Positions 26,148 through 34,853 of a stretch of 64,000 nucleotides of DNA are shown in pieces. The translations under genes were made by a program, and so were the position numbers. The stretch lies in the NCBI RefSeq assembly GCF_005222805.1, contig NZ_STGC01000005.1, forward strand, positions 310,001-374,000. The letters are read 5' to 3'. This stretch comes from Devosia sp. FKR38 (lineage in GTDB: Bacteria > Pseudomonadota > Alphaproteobacteria > Rhizobiales > Devosiaceae). Position 1 is the first letter of the stretch; the number at the start of each line of letters is the position of its first letter. The notes below the pieces were generated by a model. That model ran no database searches and had not been told where the DNA came from. It saw only the letters and a program-made list of their open reading frames with translations.

Positions 26148-26933
26148 ATGCAACAGCAGGAAAACCGTAGAGATGCCGCGCTCCGGGCGGCACAGACATG
26201 CCTGGCCACACGGTTCGCAGGCGCATCGCACATTTTCGTCGCCGGCTCGATCATGCGGGGCGACGGAAATGCCTTCTCGGACATCGATCTCGTCGTAATC
26301 TATCCAACGCTGGACCAGGCCTGGCGCGAGTCGTTCTGTCTCGATGGCTTCCCAATCGAAGCGTTTGTGCACGACGCCGAGACATTGGCCCATTTCGTTG
26401 AAAAAGACGTCGAAGGCGGCGCGCCGGTTATCGTGAACATGGTTGCCCACGGCCTTATTGTCGGCGCCCCGGGGCCAGCAAATGCCATGCAGCAAGAGGC
26501 ACGGGCCATTTTGGCGCAGGGGCCAAGGCCACTGGCCGGGATCTCTTACGATACCATGCGGTATTTTCTCAGCGACCTAGCCGATGATCTGCGGGCTGAA
26601 AGACCGGCCGACGAGATCGCGGCGATAGCCGCGCAACTCTATCCGCGCCTGATCGATCTGATGCTGCTCGGGCGCCATCAATGGACCGGCAAGGGCAAAT
26701 GGGGGCCTCGCCTTCTGCGCCAGTTTGATCCAGAACTGGCGGCGCACACGGTTGCTGCCTTTCGAGACGCGGTTCAGGGCAAGCCGGAGGTGCTCTTGGC
26801 GCTGACCGATCAGGAGTTGGCCCGGTATGGCGGGTCGTATTTTGAAGGTTATAGAGTCTTGGCGCCCCGGGAGGCGCGGATGGCGATGCCGTTGAAACTC
26901 TCTCCTGCGTCTCCCGCAGCGTCGGGGCAATGA
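26148..26933 (+). CDS. Nucleotidyltransferase domain protein
   Basis: Protein of 261 residues of the polymerase-beta-like nucleotidyltransferase fold. The N-terminal catalytic core has the GS motif and the paired acidic residues (GSIMRGDG then SDIDLVV), followed by an alpha-helical C-terminal domain. Similar proteins include aminoglycoside-type nucleotidyltransferases, but the substrate cannot be assigned. ATG 26148 follows a GAGGAGAGG ribosome site. It has its own upstream terminator boundary, and its last codons (from about 26870) run through the start of a gre-like 3' fragment in another frame, so its C-terminus may have been recast by that junction. Base composition is a little lower in GC than neighbours. 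Confidence 0.78.
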   Translation: MQQQENRRDAALRAAQTCLATRFAGASHIFVAGSIMRGDGNAFSDIDLVVIYPTLDQAWRESFCLDGFPIEAFVHDAETLAHFVEKDVEGGAPVIVNMVAHGLIVGAPGPANAMQQEARAILAQGPRPLAGISYDTMRYFLSDLADDLRAERPADEIAAIAAQLYPRLIDLMLLGRHQWTGKGKWGPRLLRQFDPELAAHTVAAFRDAVQGKPEVLLALTDQELARYGGSYFEGYRVLAPREARMAMPLKLSPASPAASGQ

Positions 26934-27001
26934 TCGGCAAGACCGCCCGCGAGGTAGTCAACTTGGGTGTGCCGGATCTGGAGGCTTTGGCGGTGGCGTA
27001 A
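26901..27001 (+). pseudogene. 3' fragment of a second gre-family gene
   Basis: In the frame ending at TAA 26999-27001 the translation (LSCVSRSVGAMIGKT, then AREVV, LGVPDLEALAVA) parallels the C-terminus of the intact gre-like protein (ISYVSPIARALIGKT, then VGEMV, VGAMELEIVAVG). The 101 bases 26901-27001 align with 25808-25908 without gaps and end at the same stop position; by hand count about 70 of 101 bases agree, including a 13-base identity TGATCGGCAAGAC. The frame closes upstream (TAG at 26852) and the rest of the gene is absent. It overlaps the nucleotidyltransferase stop. Confidence 0.7.
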
Positions 27002-27007
27002 GGGGGA

Positions 27008-27349
27008 CTAACCATTGCCCTCATGTCTGGCGTCGTCTCCCACCAGGAGATGCCTTGCGTCCTTCGCAATAGGGAAGCCGTAGCCATTGCCCGGCTTGTC
27101 AAACACCAGCGTGCCCGCCGTGTGGTAGGGGCTGGCGTAAAGTTCGGCGCCGATATTCTGCAGGGCAATCGTCAGCGCCTGCATGCCGTCTATCCCATAT
27201 CCAGCGCCCGATCTTTGCCGCTCCGGCCAGCCGATCTCGTAGCGACACATCCAGCCGCGCTCGCCTTGTTCGGGCGCGAACACATGGATCGCGACTCTGT
27301 GCCGACCAGTGCCATCGACGATGGCAAGTTCACGTTTGGCAAAGGACAT
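27008..27349 (-). CDS. Uncharacterised protein, possibly DUF6968-like
   Basis: Small soluble protein of 113 residues with no signal or membrane segment. Visible features are a beta-rich N-terminal half (REL, HRVAIHVFAPEQ), a conserved-looking IGWPERQRSGAGYG turn, a helix QALTIALQNIGAELYAS and a GNGYGFP segment. This pattern resembles a family I remember as DUF6968, but I am not certain. No partner is evident; it sits alone between the gre fragment and the ccrM terminator, on the opposite strand to the nucleotidyltransferase, and could belong to the same accessory patch. Confidence 0.6.
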   Translation of the reverse strand: MSFAKRELAIVDGTGRHRVAIHVFAPEQGERGWMCRYEIGWPERQRSGAGYGIDGMQALTIALQNIGAELYASPYHTAGTLVFDKPGNGYGFPIAKDARHLLVGDDARHEGNG

Positions 27350-27486
27350 AGCTGACCTCCGTAGCTTGCGGGCGGAGATGGCGGCACCGGTCTAGTTCTT
27401 GCGGTGGCCCAGTGCCATGGTGCTGCCAAAGCGCCTGCGTTCATAGGGGGAAACCGCTGGATCGGTGTTGCCTCCCCGCCCGATAG

Positions 27487-27515
27487 AAAAAGGCCGCCGG
27501 GATGAGCCGGCGGCC
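27487..27515 (-). terminator. Terminator of ccrM
   Basis: Perfect nine-base repeat GGCCGCCGG / CCGGCGGCC with a six-base loop and TTTTT following on the minus strand, 32 bases beyond the ccrM stop. Confidence 0.9.
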
Positions 27516-27546
27516 AGTCAGAAGCCTGAGTGATTGGAGGTCAGGG

Positions 27547-28701
<1,155 letters not shown>

Positions 28702-28713
28702 CTAACAATCCCC

Positions 28714-28766
28714 TTATAGCCCACCAGGGTTAATGGAGCGTTCGTAAGGGGTTAGCAGGAGGTTAA
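28714..28766 (-). promoter_or_regulatory. Candidate CtrA-regulated promoter of ccrM
   Basis: On the minus strand TATAAG (28714-28719) lies 34 bases before the ccrM start. A half-matching box, CGAA-N7-TTAA (28731-28745), falls where the -35 should be, and a better box, TTAG-N7-TTAA in plus-strand reading (28752-28766), overlaps the rnhB stop codon. The CtrA consensus is TTAA-N7-TTAA. CtrA activation of ccrM is known in Caulobacter; here it is inferred. Confidence 0.4.
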
Positions 28767-29440
28767 GCCAGCGTCCTGCGCTGTGCCAGAGCCGCGGCAA
28801 CCGGGGCGAATTCACTTCGGTGATGCCGGCTGGGGCCCTGGTCGACCAGCGCCCGCAGATGCGCGGCGGTGCCATAGCCCTTGTGGCCGGCAAAGCCGAA
28901 GCCGGGCGCGTCAGCCTCCATGATGGCGCACATGCGGTCGCGCGTGACCTTGGCGACGATGGAGGCCGCGGCAATCGAGACGCTGCGCCCGTCGCCGCCA
29001 ATCAGCGCCAGACCCGGGCAGGGCAGGCCCGGCGGCACGTCGCGGCCATCGATCAACGCGCGATCGGCCGGAGTGGGCAGGGCGCTGACGGCACGGGCCA
29101 TGGCGGCCAGCGTGGCGCCGCGGATATTGCGCGTCACGATCTCATCGGGCGGCGCGCTGGCGATGGACACCTCGGCGCTGGCCATGATGAGATCGAACAG
29201 CGCCTCACGCTGGCTGGCATTGAGCTTTTTGGAATCATTGAGGCCGGGCGGAATGCGCTCGGGATCGAGCCGCACGGCGGCCACCACCACGGGCCCCGCG
29301 AGCGGACCGCGCCCGGCCTCGTCGACGCCGACGACCACTTTGGCGCCGCGCGCGATCAGCATGGCCTCATGGGAAAAGTCGGGCCGGCCAGCTTCGCCAT
29401 CGAACAGCGCCGGGCCGGTTGGGGTAGTGCGTCTCGCCAT
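28763..29440 (-). CDS. rnhB: Ribonuclease HII
   Basis: Endonuclease of 225 residues that removes ribonucleotides from DNA and RNA primers. The catalytic motif DEAGRGPLAGPVV begins at Asp40-Glu41; the LNDSKKL segment and a later acidic metal ligand in ADAPGFGFAGHKGYGT are typical of type 2 RNase H. The ATG directly abuts the TGA of the upstream DUF4180 gene, suggesting coupled translation. RNase HI is also encoded in this window (53839-54285). Confidence 0.95.
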   Translation of the reverse strand: MARRTTPTGPALFDGEAGRPDFSHEAMLIARGAKVVVGVDEAGRGPLAGPVVVAAVRLDPERIPPGLNDSKKLNASQREALFDLIMASAEVSIASAPPDEIVTRNIRGATLAAMARAVSALPTPADRALIDGRDVPPGLPCPGLALIGGDGRSVSIAAASIVAKVTRDRMCAIMEADAPGFGFAGHKGYGTAAHLRALVDQGPSRHHRSEFAPVAAALAQRRTLA

Positions 29441-29806
29441 TCAGCGGCGCCCCGGCACTGCCGCCGCAAGTGCCGCGCGGTCGGGGACAAATAGGTGAAA
29501 GCCGATGCGGTTGGTCTCGCCGACAAAATCGGTGAGCGCCCGGCTGCGCGCCATCTCGGCGCTGATGTCACCCATGATGACCAGCCGCAGCTGATAGTTC
29601 TGCAGCTTCTGGATGAACAGGCCCGCCAGACGCGTCTCGAGCCGGAAGAAATCGGGCACCAGCCGGGAGACGGGCAGCACCACCATGTCGGCGCCGGTGC
29701 CATAGGTCTGCCCCATCAGATCGACGGCGTCGGCCTCGCTTGACAACAGCGGGCCATCGGCCGGCACGAAAGCCAGTGTCAGACCGCCAAGCTTTTCGAT
29801 TTCCAA
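29441..29806 (-). CDS. DUF4180 domain protein
   Basis: Protein of 121 residues matching the DUF4180 pattern (DAVDLMGQTYGTGADMVVLP, then FFRLETRLAGLFIQKLQNY and RLVIMGDIS). It looks like a single alpha/beta domain, cytoplasmic, of unknown role. The start is TTG 29806 with GGAG eight bases upstream; no in-frame ATG fits. It is immediately upstream of rnhB with no gap, so the two are probably co-translated. Confidence 0.8.
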   Translation of the reverse strand: MEIEKLGGLTLAFVPADGPLLSSEADAVDLMGQTYGTGADMVVLPVSRLVPDFFRLETRLAGLFIQKLQNYQLRLVIMGDISAEMARSRALTDFVGETNRIGFHLFVPDRAALAAAVPGRR

Positions 29807-29883
29807 GGCAATCGCTCCATTTCACCCGCCTGCCGAGCCTGATATAAGACTTCCGCCGGGGGGCAAAGCCATTGAGAGATAAG

Positions 29884-30468
29884 ATGCGCGTTTCGACATG
29901 CTTTGCTGCCTGCCTGCTGTTGGCGAGCCCCGTGGCCGCTGCCCCCTTCCACCATGCCTTTGGCGAATGGCGCGAATATAACCGCGACTGGCTGGCGGCC
30001 TGTCCCGATGTGATCAACGAGGATGCCACCGATTTCTACGGCACGTCCTGTTTTGCCAGCACCGGCAGCCAGGAGCTGAACGGCTCGGGCCTGCCGGCAT
30101 ATAAGCTGACGGTGCTGCGCAACCGGCTGACTGGCGACCTCGATATTGCCGTGACCGTGGCCGCCGATGGCGTCGAAACCGACACCAGCCGGCCCATGAT
30201 CTTTGCGTTCAGCGGCCAGGCGCCCATGGCGCTCGATTTCACCACGGACCTCGAGACCCGCTACAACACCACCAACCAGTATTTCATTGCCGACCCGGCC
30301 CGCCGCGACCAGATGATCGCGCTGATGAAGGAACGCAATGCGCTGACGCTGACCGTGCCGCTGACCGGCGGCAGCGCGCCCACCAAGGCGGTGTGGCTCT
30401 CCATGCGCGGCGTGCTGGCTTCGCTCGACTTCATGTCGGCCTATGCCCGCAAGGTCACCCAATACTAG
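29884..30468 (+). CDS. Secreted protein of unknown function
   Basis: Unrecognised exported protein of 194 residues. A Sec signal peptide (MRVSTCFAACLLLASPVAAA) is followed by an FGEWREYNRDWLAACP segment with a cysteine and a second cysteine (GTSCFAS), which could form a disulfide. Two beta-rich stretches and a late WLSMRGVLASLDFM helix resemble proteins annotated as invasion-associated locus B-like, but the match is not strong enough to name. ATG 29884 is preferred to an in-frame TTG at 29872. It is divergent from DUF4180-rnhB. Confidence 0.7.
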   Translation: MRVSTCFAACLLLASPVAAAPFHHAFGEWREYNRDWLAACPDVINEDATDFYGTSCFASTGSQELNGSGLPAYKLTVLRNRLTGDLDIAVTVAADGVETDTSRPMIFAFSGQAPMALDFTTDLETRYNTTNQYFIADPARRDQMIALMKERNALTLTVPLTGGSAPTKAVWLSMRGVLASLDFMSAYARKVTQY

Positions 30469-30505
30469 CCCGCACACCACATTTCCCCACGATCCGGACC
30501 TGACG

Positions 30506-31192
30506 ATGACCCCGACGCAAGGCGCCGCGCTGCTGTTTGATATTGATGGCACGCTGGCCGATACCGACCCGCTGCACCTGGCCGCCTTCAACCAGGCGTT
30601 TGCGCCCTATGGCCAGCAGTTCGACAAGCCGCGCTTTGCCCGGGAACTGCAGGGTCTGGCCAATGTCGACATCGCCCGGCGCCTGTTGCCCCAGCTCAGC
30701 CCAGAGGCGGGCATGGCAGTGCTTGACGCCAAGGAGGCCATGTTTCGCGAACTCGCCGCCAGCGCTATCGAACCGGTGCCGGGCCTCTTCGCGCTGCTCG
30801 ATTGGGCCGATGCGCATGGCGTGCCCATGGCGGCAGTGACCAATGCGCCGCGGGCCAATGCCGAACTGGTGCTGGGTGGCCTGGGCATTACCAAGCGCTT
30901 CGGCGCCGTGGTGATCGGGGCCGAACTCCCCCATTCCAAGCCGCATCCCTTGCCCTATCTCGAAGGCCTGCGCCTGCTCGGCGCCAACGCCGAAGTCTCG
31001 GTGGGCTTTGAGGATTCGCGCACCGGCATCACCGCCGCCGTGGCAGCGGGGCTGAGCACGGTGGGCATGATGACCAGCCTCGACGAAGCGGCACTCCTGG
31101 CCGCCGGGGCGAGCCTGGCAACGCACCGCTATGACGACCCCGGTGTGATGGCGCTGATCACCGCCCGGCTCACCAGCCGCCGCATCGCCTGA
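30506..31192 (+). CDS. HAD-superfamily hydrolase, phosphoglycolate phosphatase-like
   Basis: Cytoplasmic phosphatase of 228 residues. HAD motif I is FDIDGTLADTD with the nucleophilic and acid/base aspartates, motif II lies in AAVTNAP, motif III at HSKPHPLPYLEG and motif IV in VGFEDSRTGI. A helical C1 cap follows motif I. Substrate class could be phosphoglycolate, sugar phosphates or nucleotides. ATG 30506 sits 37 bases after the secreted-protein gene, so they may be cotranscribed. It converges on the radical SAM gene with a six-base gap. Confidence 0.88.
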   Translation: MTPTQGAALLFDIDGTLADTDPLHLAAFNQAFAPYGQQFDKPRFARELQGLANVDIARRLLPQLSPEAGMAVLDAKEAMFRELAASAIEPVPGLFALLDWADAHGVPMAAVTNAPRANAELVLGGLGITKRFGAVVIGAELPHSKPHPLPYLEGLRLLGANAEVSVGFEDSRTGITAAVAAGLSTVGMMTSLDEAALLAAGASLATHRYDDPGVMALITARLTSRRIA

Positions 31193-31198
31193 CAGGCC

Positions 31199-32347
31199 CT
31201 AGAACAAGCTCATCTGCGCGGTTTCGAGCCGCGGCGCCACGAAGAGGTCATTGCGCAGGCCCGGCAGCTTGACGTCGAGGCCATAGCGCTCGCGCGCCTT
31301 GTCGAAGCGCTGCCGCAACAGCGTGGCATAGGGGCCTTCGCCGGTCATGCGGGTGCCGAAGCGGCTGTCATAATCCTTGCCGCCGCGCGTATCGCGCACC
31401 AGCGCCAGCACATGGCGCACCCGGTCCGGGAAATGGCGCAGCAGCCATTCGCGGAACACGTCGCGCACCTCGCCGGGCAGGCGCAGCAGGATCATCGAGG
31501 CGCTGCTGGCGCCCTGCGCCTTGGCAGCATCGAGAATGCGCTCGAGCTCCATGTCGTTGATGGCCGGGATCATCGGCGAGGCAAACACCGCCACCGGAAC
31601 GCCGGCTTCGCTGAGCAGGCGAATGGCTTCCAGACGCCGCGCCGGCGAGGAGGCGCGCGGCTCCATGCGGCGGCTGAGCTTGTGATCCATCGAGGTCATG
31701 GAAATGGCGACCTTGACCAGACCCAATTTGGCCAGCTCGGTCAGGATATCGAGATCCCGGATGATCAGCGCCGATTTGGTGGTGATCATCACCGGATGAC
31801 GCGTCTCCAGCATGACTTCCAGAATGCCGCGCGTCAGCTTGTGCTTGCGCTCGGCCGGCTGGTAGGGGTCGGTATTGGTGCCCATGGCGATGGGCTTGAC
31901 CTTGTAATTGCGCGCGCCCAGCTCGGCCCGCAGCGTCTCGACCGCGTTGACCTTGACATAGATGTCGCGCTCGAACTCGATGCCGGCCGAATGGCCCAAA
32001 AAGGCATGGCTCGGCCGGGCATAGCAGTAGGAACAGCCATGCTCGCAGCCACGATAGGCATTGATCGAGCGCTCAAAGCCGATGTCGGGACTGTCATTGG
32101 TGGTGATGATCGACTTGGCGCGCTCGACATGTTCCACCGTCTCAAAGATCGACAGCGGCTCCACATTGTCCCAGCCATCGTCAAAGCTCTCGCGCGTCTG
32201 CTTCTCGAAGCGGCCAGTGGTGTTGGACTGGGCGCCACGGCCACGGATGCGGTCGGGATTGAGCAATTCGCGCCGCGCCAGATCGGCGTCGCGGCTGCGG
32301 CTGAGCTGTTCCAGGGCTTCAAAGGACGGCGCTTGATATAGGGCCAT
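31199..32347 (-). CDS. PA0069-family radical SAM protein (SplB-related)
   Basis: Radical S-adenosylmethionine protein of 382 residues. The cluster motif is C-x3-C-x2-C in GCEHGCSYCYARP, the arrangement of the SplB-like PA0069 family rather than the 5'-dAdo radical enzymes of heme or biotin synthesis. N-terminal RGRGAQSN and C-terminal RPG-rich segments are family features. The reaction is unknown. A perfect alphaproteobacterial LexA box overlaps its promoter, so it is probably a DNA-damage-inducible gene, perhaps acting on damaged DNA or a tRNA. Confidence 0.88.
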   Translation of the reverse strand: MALYQAPSFEALEQLSRSRDADLARRELLNPDRIRGRGAQSNTTGRFEKQTRESFDDGWDNVEPLSIFETVEHVERAKSIITTNDSPDIGFERSINAYRGCEHGCSYCYARPSHAFLGHSAGIEFERDIYVKVNAVETLRAELGARNYKVKPIAMGTNTDPYQPAERKHKLTRGILEVMLETRHPVMITTKSALIIRDLDILTELAKLGLVKVAISMTSMDHKLSRRMEPRASSPARRLEAIRLLSEAGVPVAVFASPMIPAINDMELERILDAAKAQGASSASMILLRLPGEVRDVFREWLLRHFPDRVRHVLALVRDTRGGKDYDSRFGTRMTGEGPYATLLRQRFDKARERYGLDVKLPGLRNDLFVAPRLETAQMSLF

Positions 32348-32404
32348 GACTGCGTCTCCTGCCTGTCCCCGGCCATCGAATCGTGCGGCCGGTGTCGTTG
32401 TTCT

Positions 32405-32437
32405 CTTCTAGCAGCATGAGGAGAACAGAACAAGAAC
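32405..32437 (-). promoter_or_regulatory. LexA (SOS) box overlapping the radical SAM promoter
   Basis: On the minus strand GTTC-TTGTTCT-GTTC (32423-32437) is an exact GTTC-N7-GTTC, the alphaproteobacterial LexA consensus. It covers a -35 TTGTTC (32428-32433), followed after 17 bases by TAGAAG (32405-32410). A ribosome site GGAG precedes the radical SAM start 58 bases downstream. LexA bound here would block the promoter. Confidence 0.8.
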
Positions 32438-32750
32438 ACGACTTGGAGAGCTTTGGCCGGGTTTGGCGGCGAACGGCAGGCATCCGCATGCTGCAAGGCG
32501 GCGTTGCAGCCTGGCCACTGGACGGACACGGCAAAAGTCCATATCGATTTCGCTCCCCGCTCACGGTCGGCAGAGACCATTGTCCGTAGCGGGTTTTTCC
32601 CGCCCCCATGGGGCCAAGACCATAGAACTATCCATTTGAGTGATCGGCTGCTGACAGCTCCTGACGGAACTGTTTGGGACAAGCCGTCGAAATCGCCGCC
32701 AGCGGAACGTCGAGGCGGCAAGACGATTTTCCAGAACGAAAGACCACACC
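32438..32750. other. Gene-free interval upstream of the MFS transporter gene
   Basis: No coding gene seen. Two perfect small inverted repeats are present: GCTGCAA-N7-TTGCAGC (32490-32510) and GCGGG-TTTTT-CCCGC (32589-32603). They could be an operator and a leader hairpin of the downstream transporter, but no regulator gene lies next to them. The rest of the interval shows nothing I recognise. Confidence 0.4.
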
Positions 32751-34235
32751 ATGACCACTGATGCACCGGCGCTGGACGCCATGCCGGACCAGACTGCACC
32801 GGTCCTCGACAATGCCGCGCGCAATCGCCTGGTGATTGCCCTGCTACTCGGGTCGACCTTTGTGGTCTTCCTCAACGAGACCATGATGAGCGTGGCCATT
32901 CCGCATCTGATGGATGATCTGGGCGTCTTGCCCAATGTCGCGCAATGGCTGACCACGGCGTTCCTGCTGACCATGGCCATCGTCATCCCGATCACCGGCT
33001 TTTTGCTGCAGCGCCTCAACACGCGGCCGATCTTCATGCTGGCCATGTCGGTGTTCACCATCGGCACGCTGATCTGCGCCGCGTCGCCCGGCATCGAGCT
33101 GCTGATCTTCGGCCGCGTCATCCAGGCGGTCGGCACCGCCATCATGATGCCGCTGCTGATGACCACGGTCATGACCCTGGTGCCGCCGGAATCGCGCGGC
33201 AAGACCATGGGCAATATCTCCATCGTCATCTCGGTGGCGCCGGCCATCGGCCCCACCATCGGCGGCTTCATCCTCAATGTGCTGGAATGGCGCTGGATGT
33301 TCATCATCATGCTGCCCATCTCGATCCTGGCGCTGGTGCTGGGGAGCCTGCGCATCCAGAACGTGACGACGCCGCGCTATGCCCCGCTTGACCTGCTGTC
33401 GGTGCTGCTCTCGGTGATCGGCTTTGGCGGCCTGGTCTATGGCCTGTCGAGCCTGGGCGAAGGCAGTGCCGAGGGCGCCGCCTTCCCGATCTGGCTGCCG
33501 CTGGTGGTGGGCCTGGTCGCCATGGCCGTCTTCATCTGGCGCCAGATCGGCCTGTCGCAGCAGGGCAAGGCGCTGCTCGACCTGCGCACCTTCCTGTCGC
33601 GCAACTACACCGTTTCGGTGCTGACCATGGCCTGCGCCATGATGGCGCTGTTCGGCACGGTGATCCTGCTGCCGATCTATACGCAGAATGTGCTGGGCAT
33701 CGATACGCTGCAGACCGGCCTGCTGCTGCTGCCGGGCGGGCTGCTGATGGGCCTGTTGGCCCCCACGGTCGGCCGCCTGTTCGACAAATATGGTCCGACC
33801 CCGCTGCTGGTGCCGGGTACGATCCTGGTCTCCATCGTGCTCTGGGCGCTGACCCGCGTGGATCAGCACACCTCGATCTGGGCGATCCTGGCCGGTCATA
33901 TCGTCATCAGCATCGGCCTGGCGCTGACCTTTACGCCGCTGTTCACCGCCGCCATGGGGTCGCTGCGCATGGATCTCTATTCGCATGGCAGCGCGATCCT
34001 CGGTTCAGTGCAGCAGGTGGCGGGTGCGGCGGGCATTGCCCTGTTCGTCGCGCTGATGACGCTGCGCGCGGCAAGCCTCACCGCTGCGGGTACCGAGCCC
34101 GTGTCGGCCCTTGCCGGTGGCATCCAGCTGGCGTTCCTGGTGGGTGCCGTGATCTCGCTGCTCGCCATCGGCGCTGCCATCATGGTGCGCAAGCCCGAAG
34201 CCCAGCCGGGCGGCATGGGCGGCCACGGCCACTAG
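32751..34235 (+). CDS. MFS transporter, DHA2 (14-helix) multidrug efflux family
   Basis: Inner-membrane proton antiporter of 494 residues with about 14 predicted helices. Family marks are the LNETMMSVAIPHLMDDL motif in the first helix, the QWLTTAFLLTMAIVIPITG stretch, the GRVIQAVGTAIMMPLL region and motif C (APAIGPTIGG). The substrate is unknown; such pumps export drugs, dyes or detergents. The C-terminal tail is His/Gly-rich (GGMGGHGH). It is preceded by a 400-base leader region and followed by a strong terminator. Confidence 0.93.
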   Translation: MTTDAPALDAMPDQTAPVLDNAARNRLVIALLLGSTFVVFLNETMMSVAIPHLMDDLGVLPNVAQWLTTAFLLTMAIVIPITGFLLQRLNTRPIFMLAMSVFTIGTLICAASPGIELLIFGRVIQAVGTAIMMPLLMTTVMTLVPPESRGKTMGNISIVISVAPAIGPTIGGFILNVLEWRWMFIIMLPISILALVLGSLRIQNVTTPRYAPLDLLSVLLSVIGFGGLVYGLSSLGEGSAEGAAFPIWLPLVVGLVAMAVFIWRQIGLSQQGKALLDLRTFLSRNYTVSVLTMACAMMALFGTVILLPIYTQNVLGIDTLQTGLLLLPGGLLMGLLAPTVGRLFDKYGPTPLLVPGTILVSIVLWALTRVDQHTSIWAILAGHIVISIGLALTFTPLFTAAMGSLRMDLYSHGSAILGSVQQVAGAAGIALFVALMTLRAASLTAAGTEPVSALAGGIQLAFLVGAVISLLAIGAAIMVRKPEAQPGGMGGHGH

Positions 34236-34258
34236 CCGCAGCCAAGCCTTAAAACGAC

Positions 34259-34288
34259 AACGGCGTCCCAAGGGACGCCGTTTTTGTT
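34259..34288 (+). terminator. Rho-independent terminator after the DHA2 transporter
   Basis: ACGGCGTCCC / GGGACGCCGT with an AAG-type loop, followed by TTTTTGTTT. It lies between the transporter and the convergent moaB, and may also act weakly in the other direction. Confidence 0.9.
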
Positions 34289-34307
34289 TGTATCTGGGGC
34301 AAGGCGC

Positions 34308-34844
34308 TCAGCGCTCGGACAGCCTTGGCATCAGCTCGACGAAATTGCAGGGCTTGTGCCGGTAGTCGAGCTGGTGGGTCAGAATGCCCTCCCAGGCGTC
34401 GCGGCAGGCGCCGCGCGAGCCGGGCAGACAGAAGACGAAGGTCGTTCCGATGAGGCCAGCCGTGGCGCGCGACTGCAGCGAGCTGGTGCCCACGGTGGTG
34501 GCCGAATACTGGTGGAACAGCACCGAAAAGCCTTCCATGCGCTTGTCGAACAGCGGCTCGACCGCCTCGGGCGTCACGTCGCGGCCGGAAAAGCCGGTGC
34601 CGCCGGTGGTCAGCACCACATCGACCGTAGGGTCGGCGACAAAGCCCTGCACCGCCTGGCGGATGAGCTGGATATCGTCGCGCACCACCACGCGCTCGGC
34701 ACAGCGATGGCCATCGGCCTCGAGCAGCGATTTGAGCAGGGCGCCGCCGGTGTCGGTTTCGAGGGTGCGGGTGTCAGACACGGCGATCACCGCAATCGAC
34801 AACGGCTGGAAGGCGCGGTCCTCGAACCGGGCGGTCTTGAACAT
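34308..34844 (-). CDS. moaB: Molybdenum cofactor biosynthesis protein MoaB
   Basis: MoaB/Mog-family protein of 178 residues that adenylylates or binds molybdopterin during cofactor synthesis. Signature segments are VIAVSDTR, the TTGGTGFSGRDVTPEAV motif and LPGSRGACRDAWEGIL. It lies ten bases after an MFS gene on the same strand, and no other molybdopterin genes are nearby. Confidence 0.95.
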   Translation of the reverse strand: MFKTARFEDRAFQPLSIAVIAVSDTRTLETDTGGALLKSLLEADGHRCAERVVVRDDIQLIRQAVQGFVADPTVDVVLTTGGTGFSGRDVTPEAVEPLFDKRMEGFSVLFHQYSATTVGTSSLQSRATAGLIGTTFVFCLPGSRGACRDAWEGILTHQLDYRHKPCNFVELMPRLSER

Positions 34845-34853
34845 GGGGGTCTC

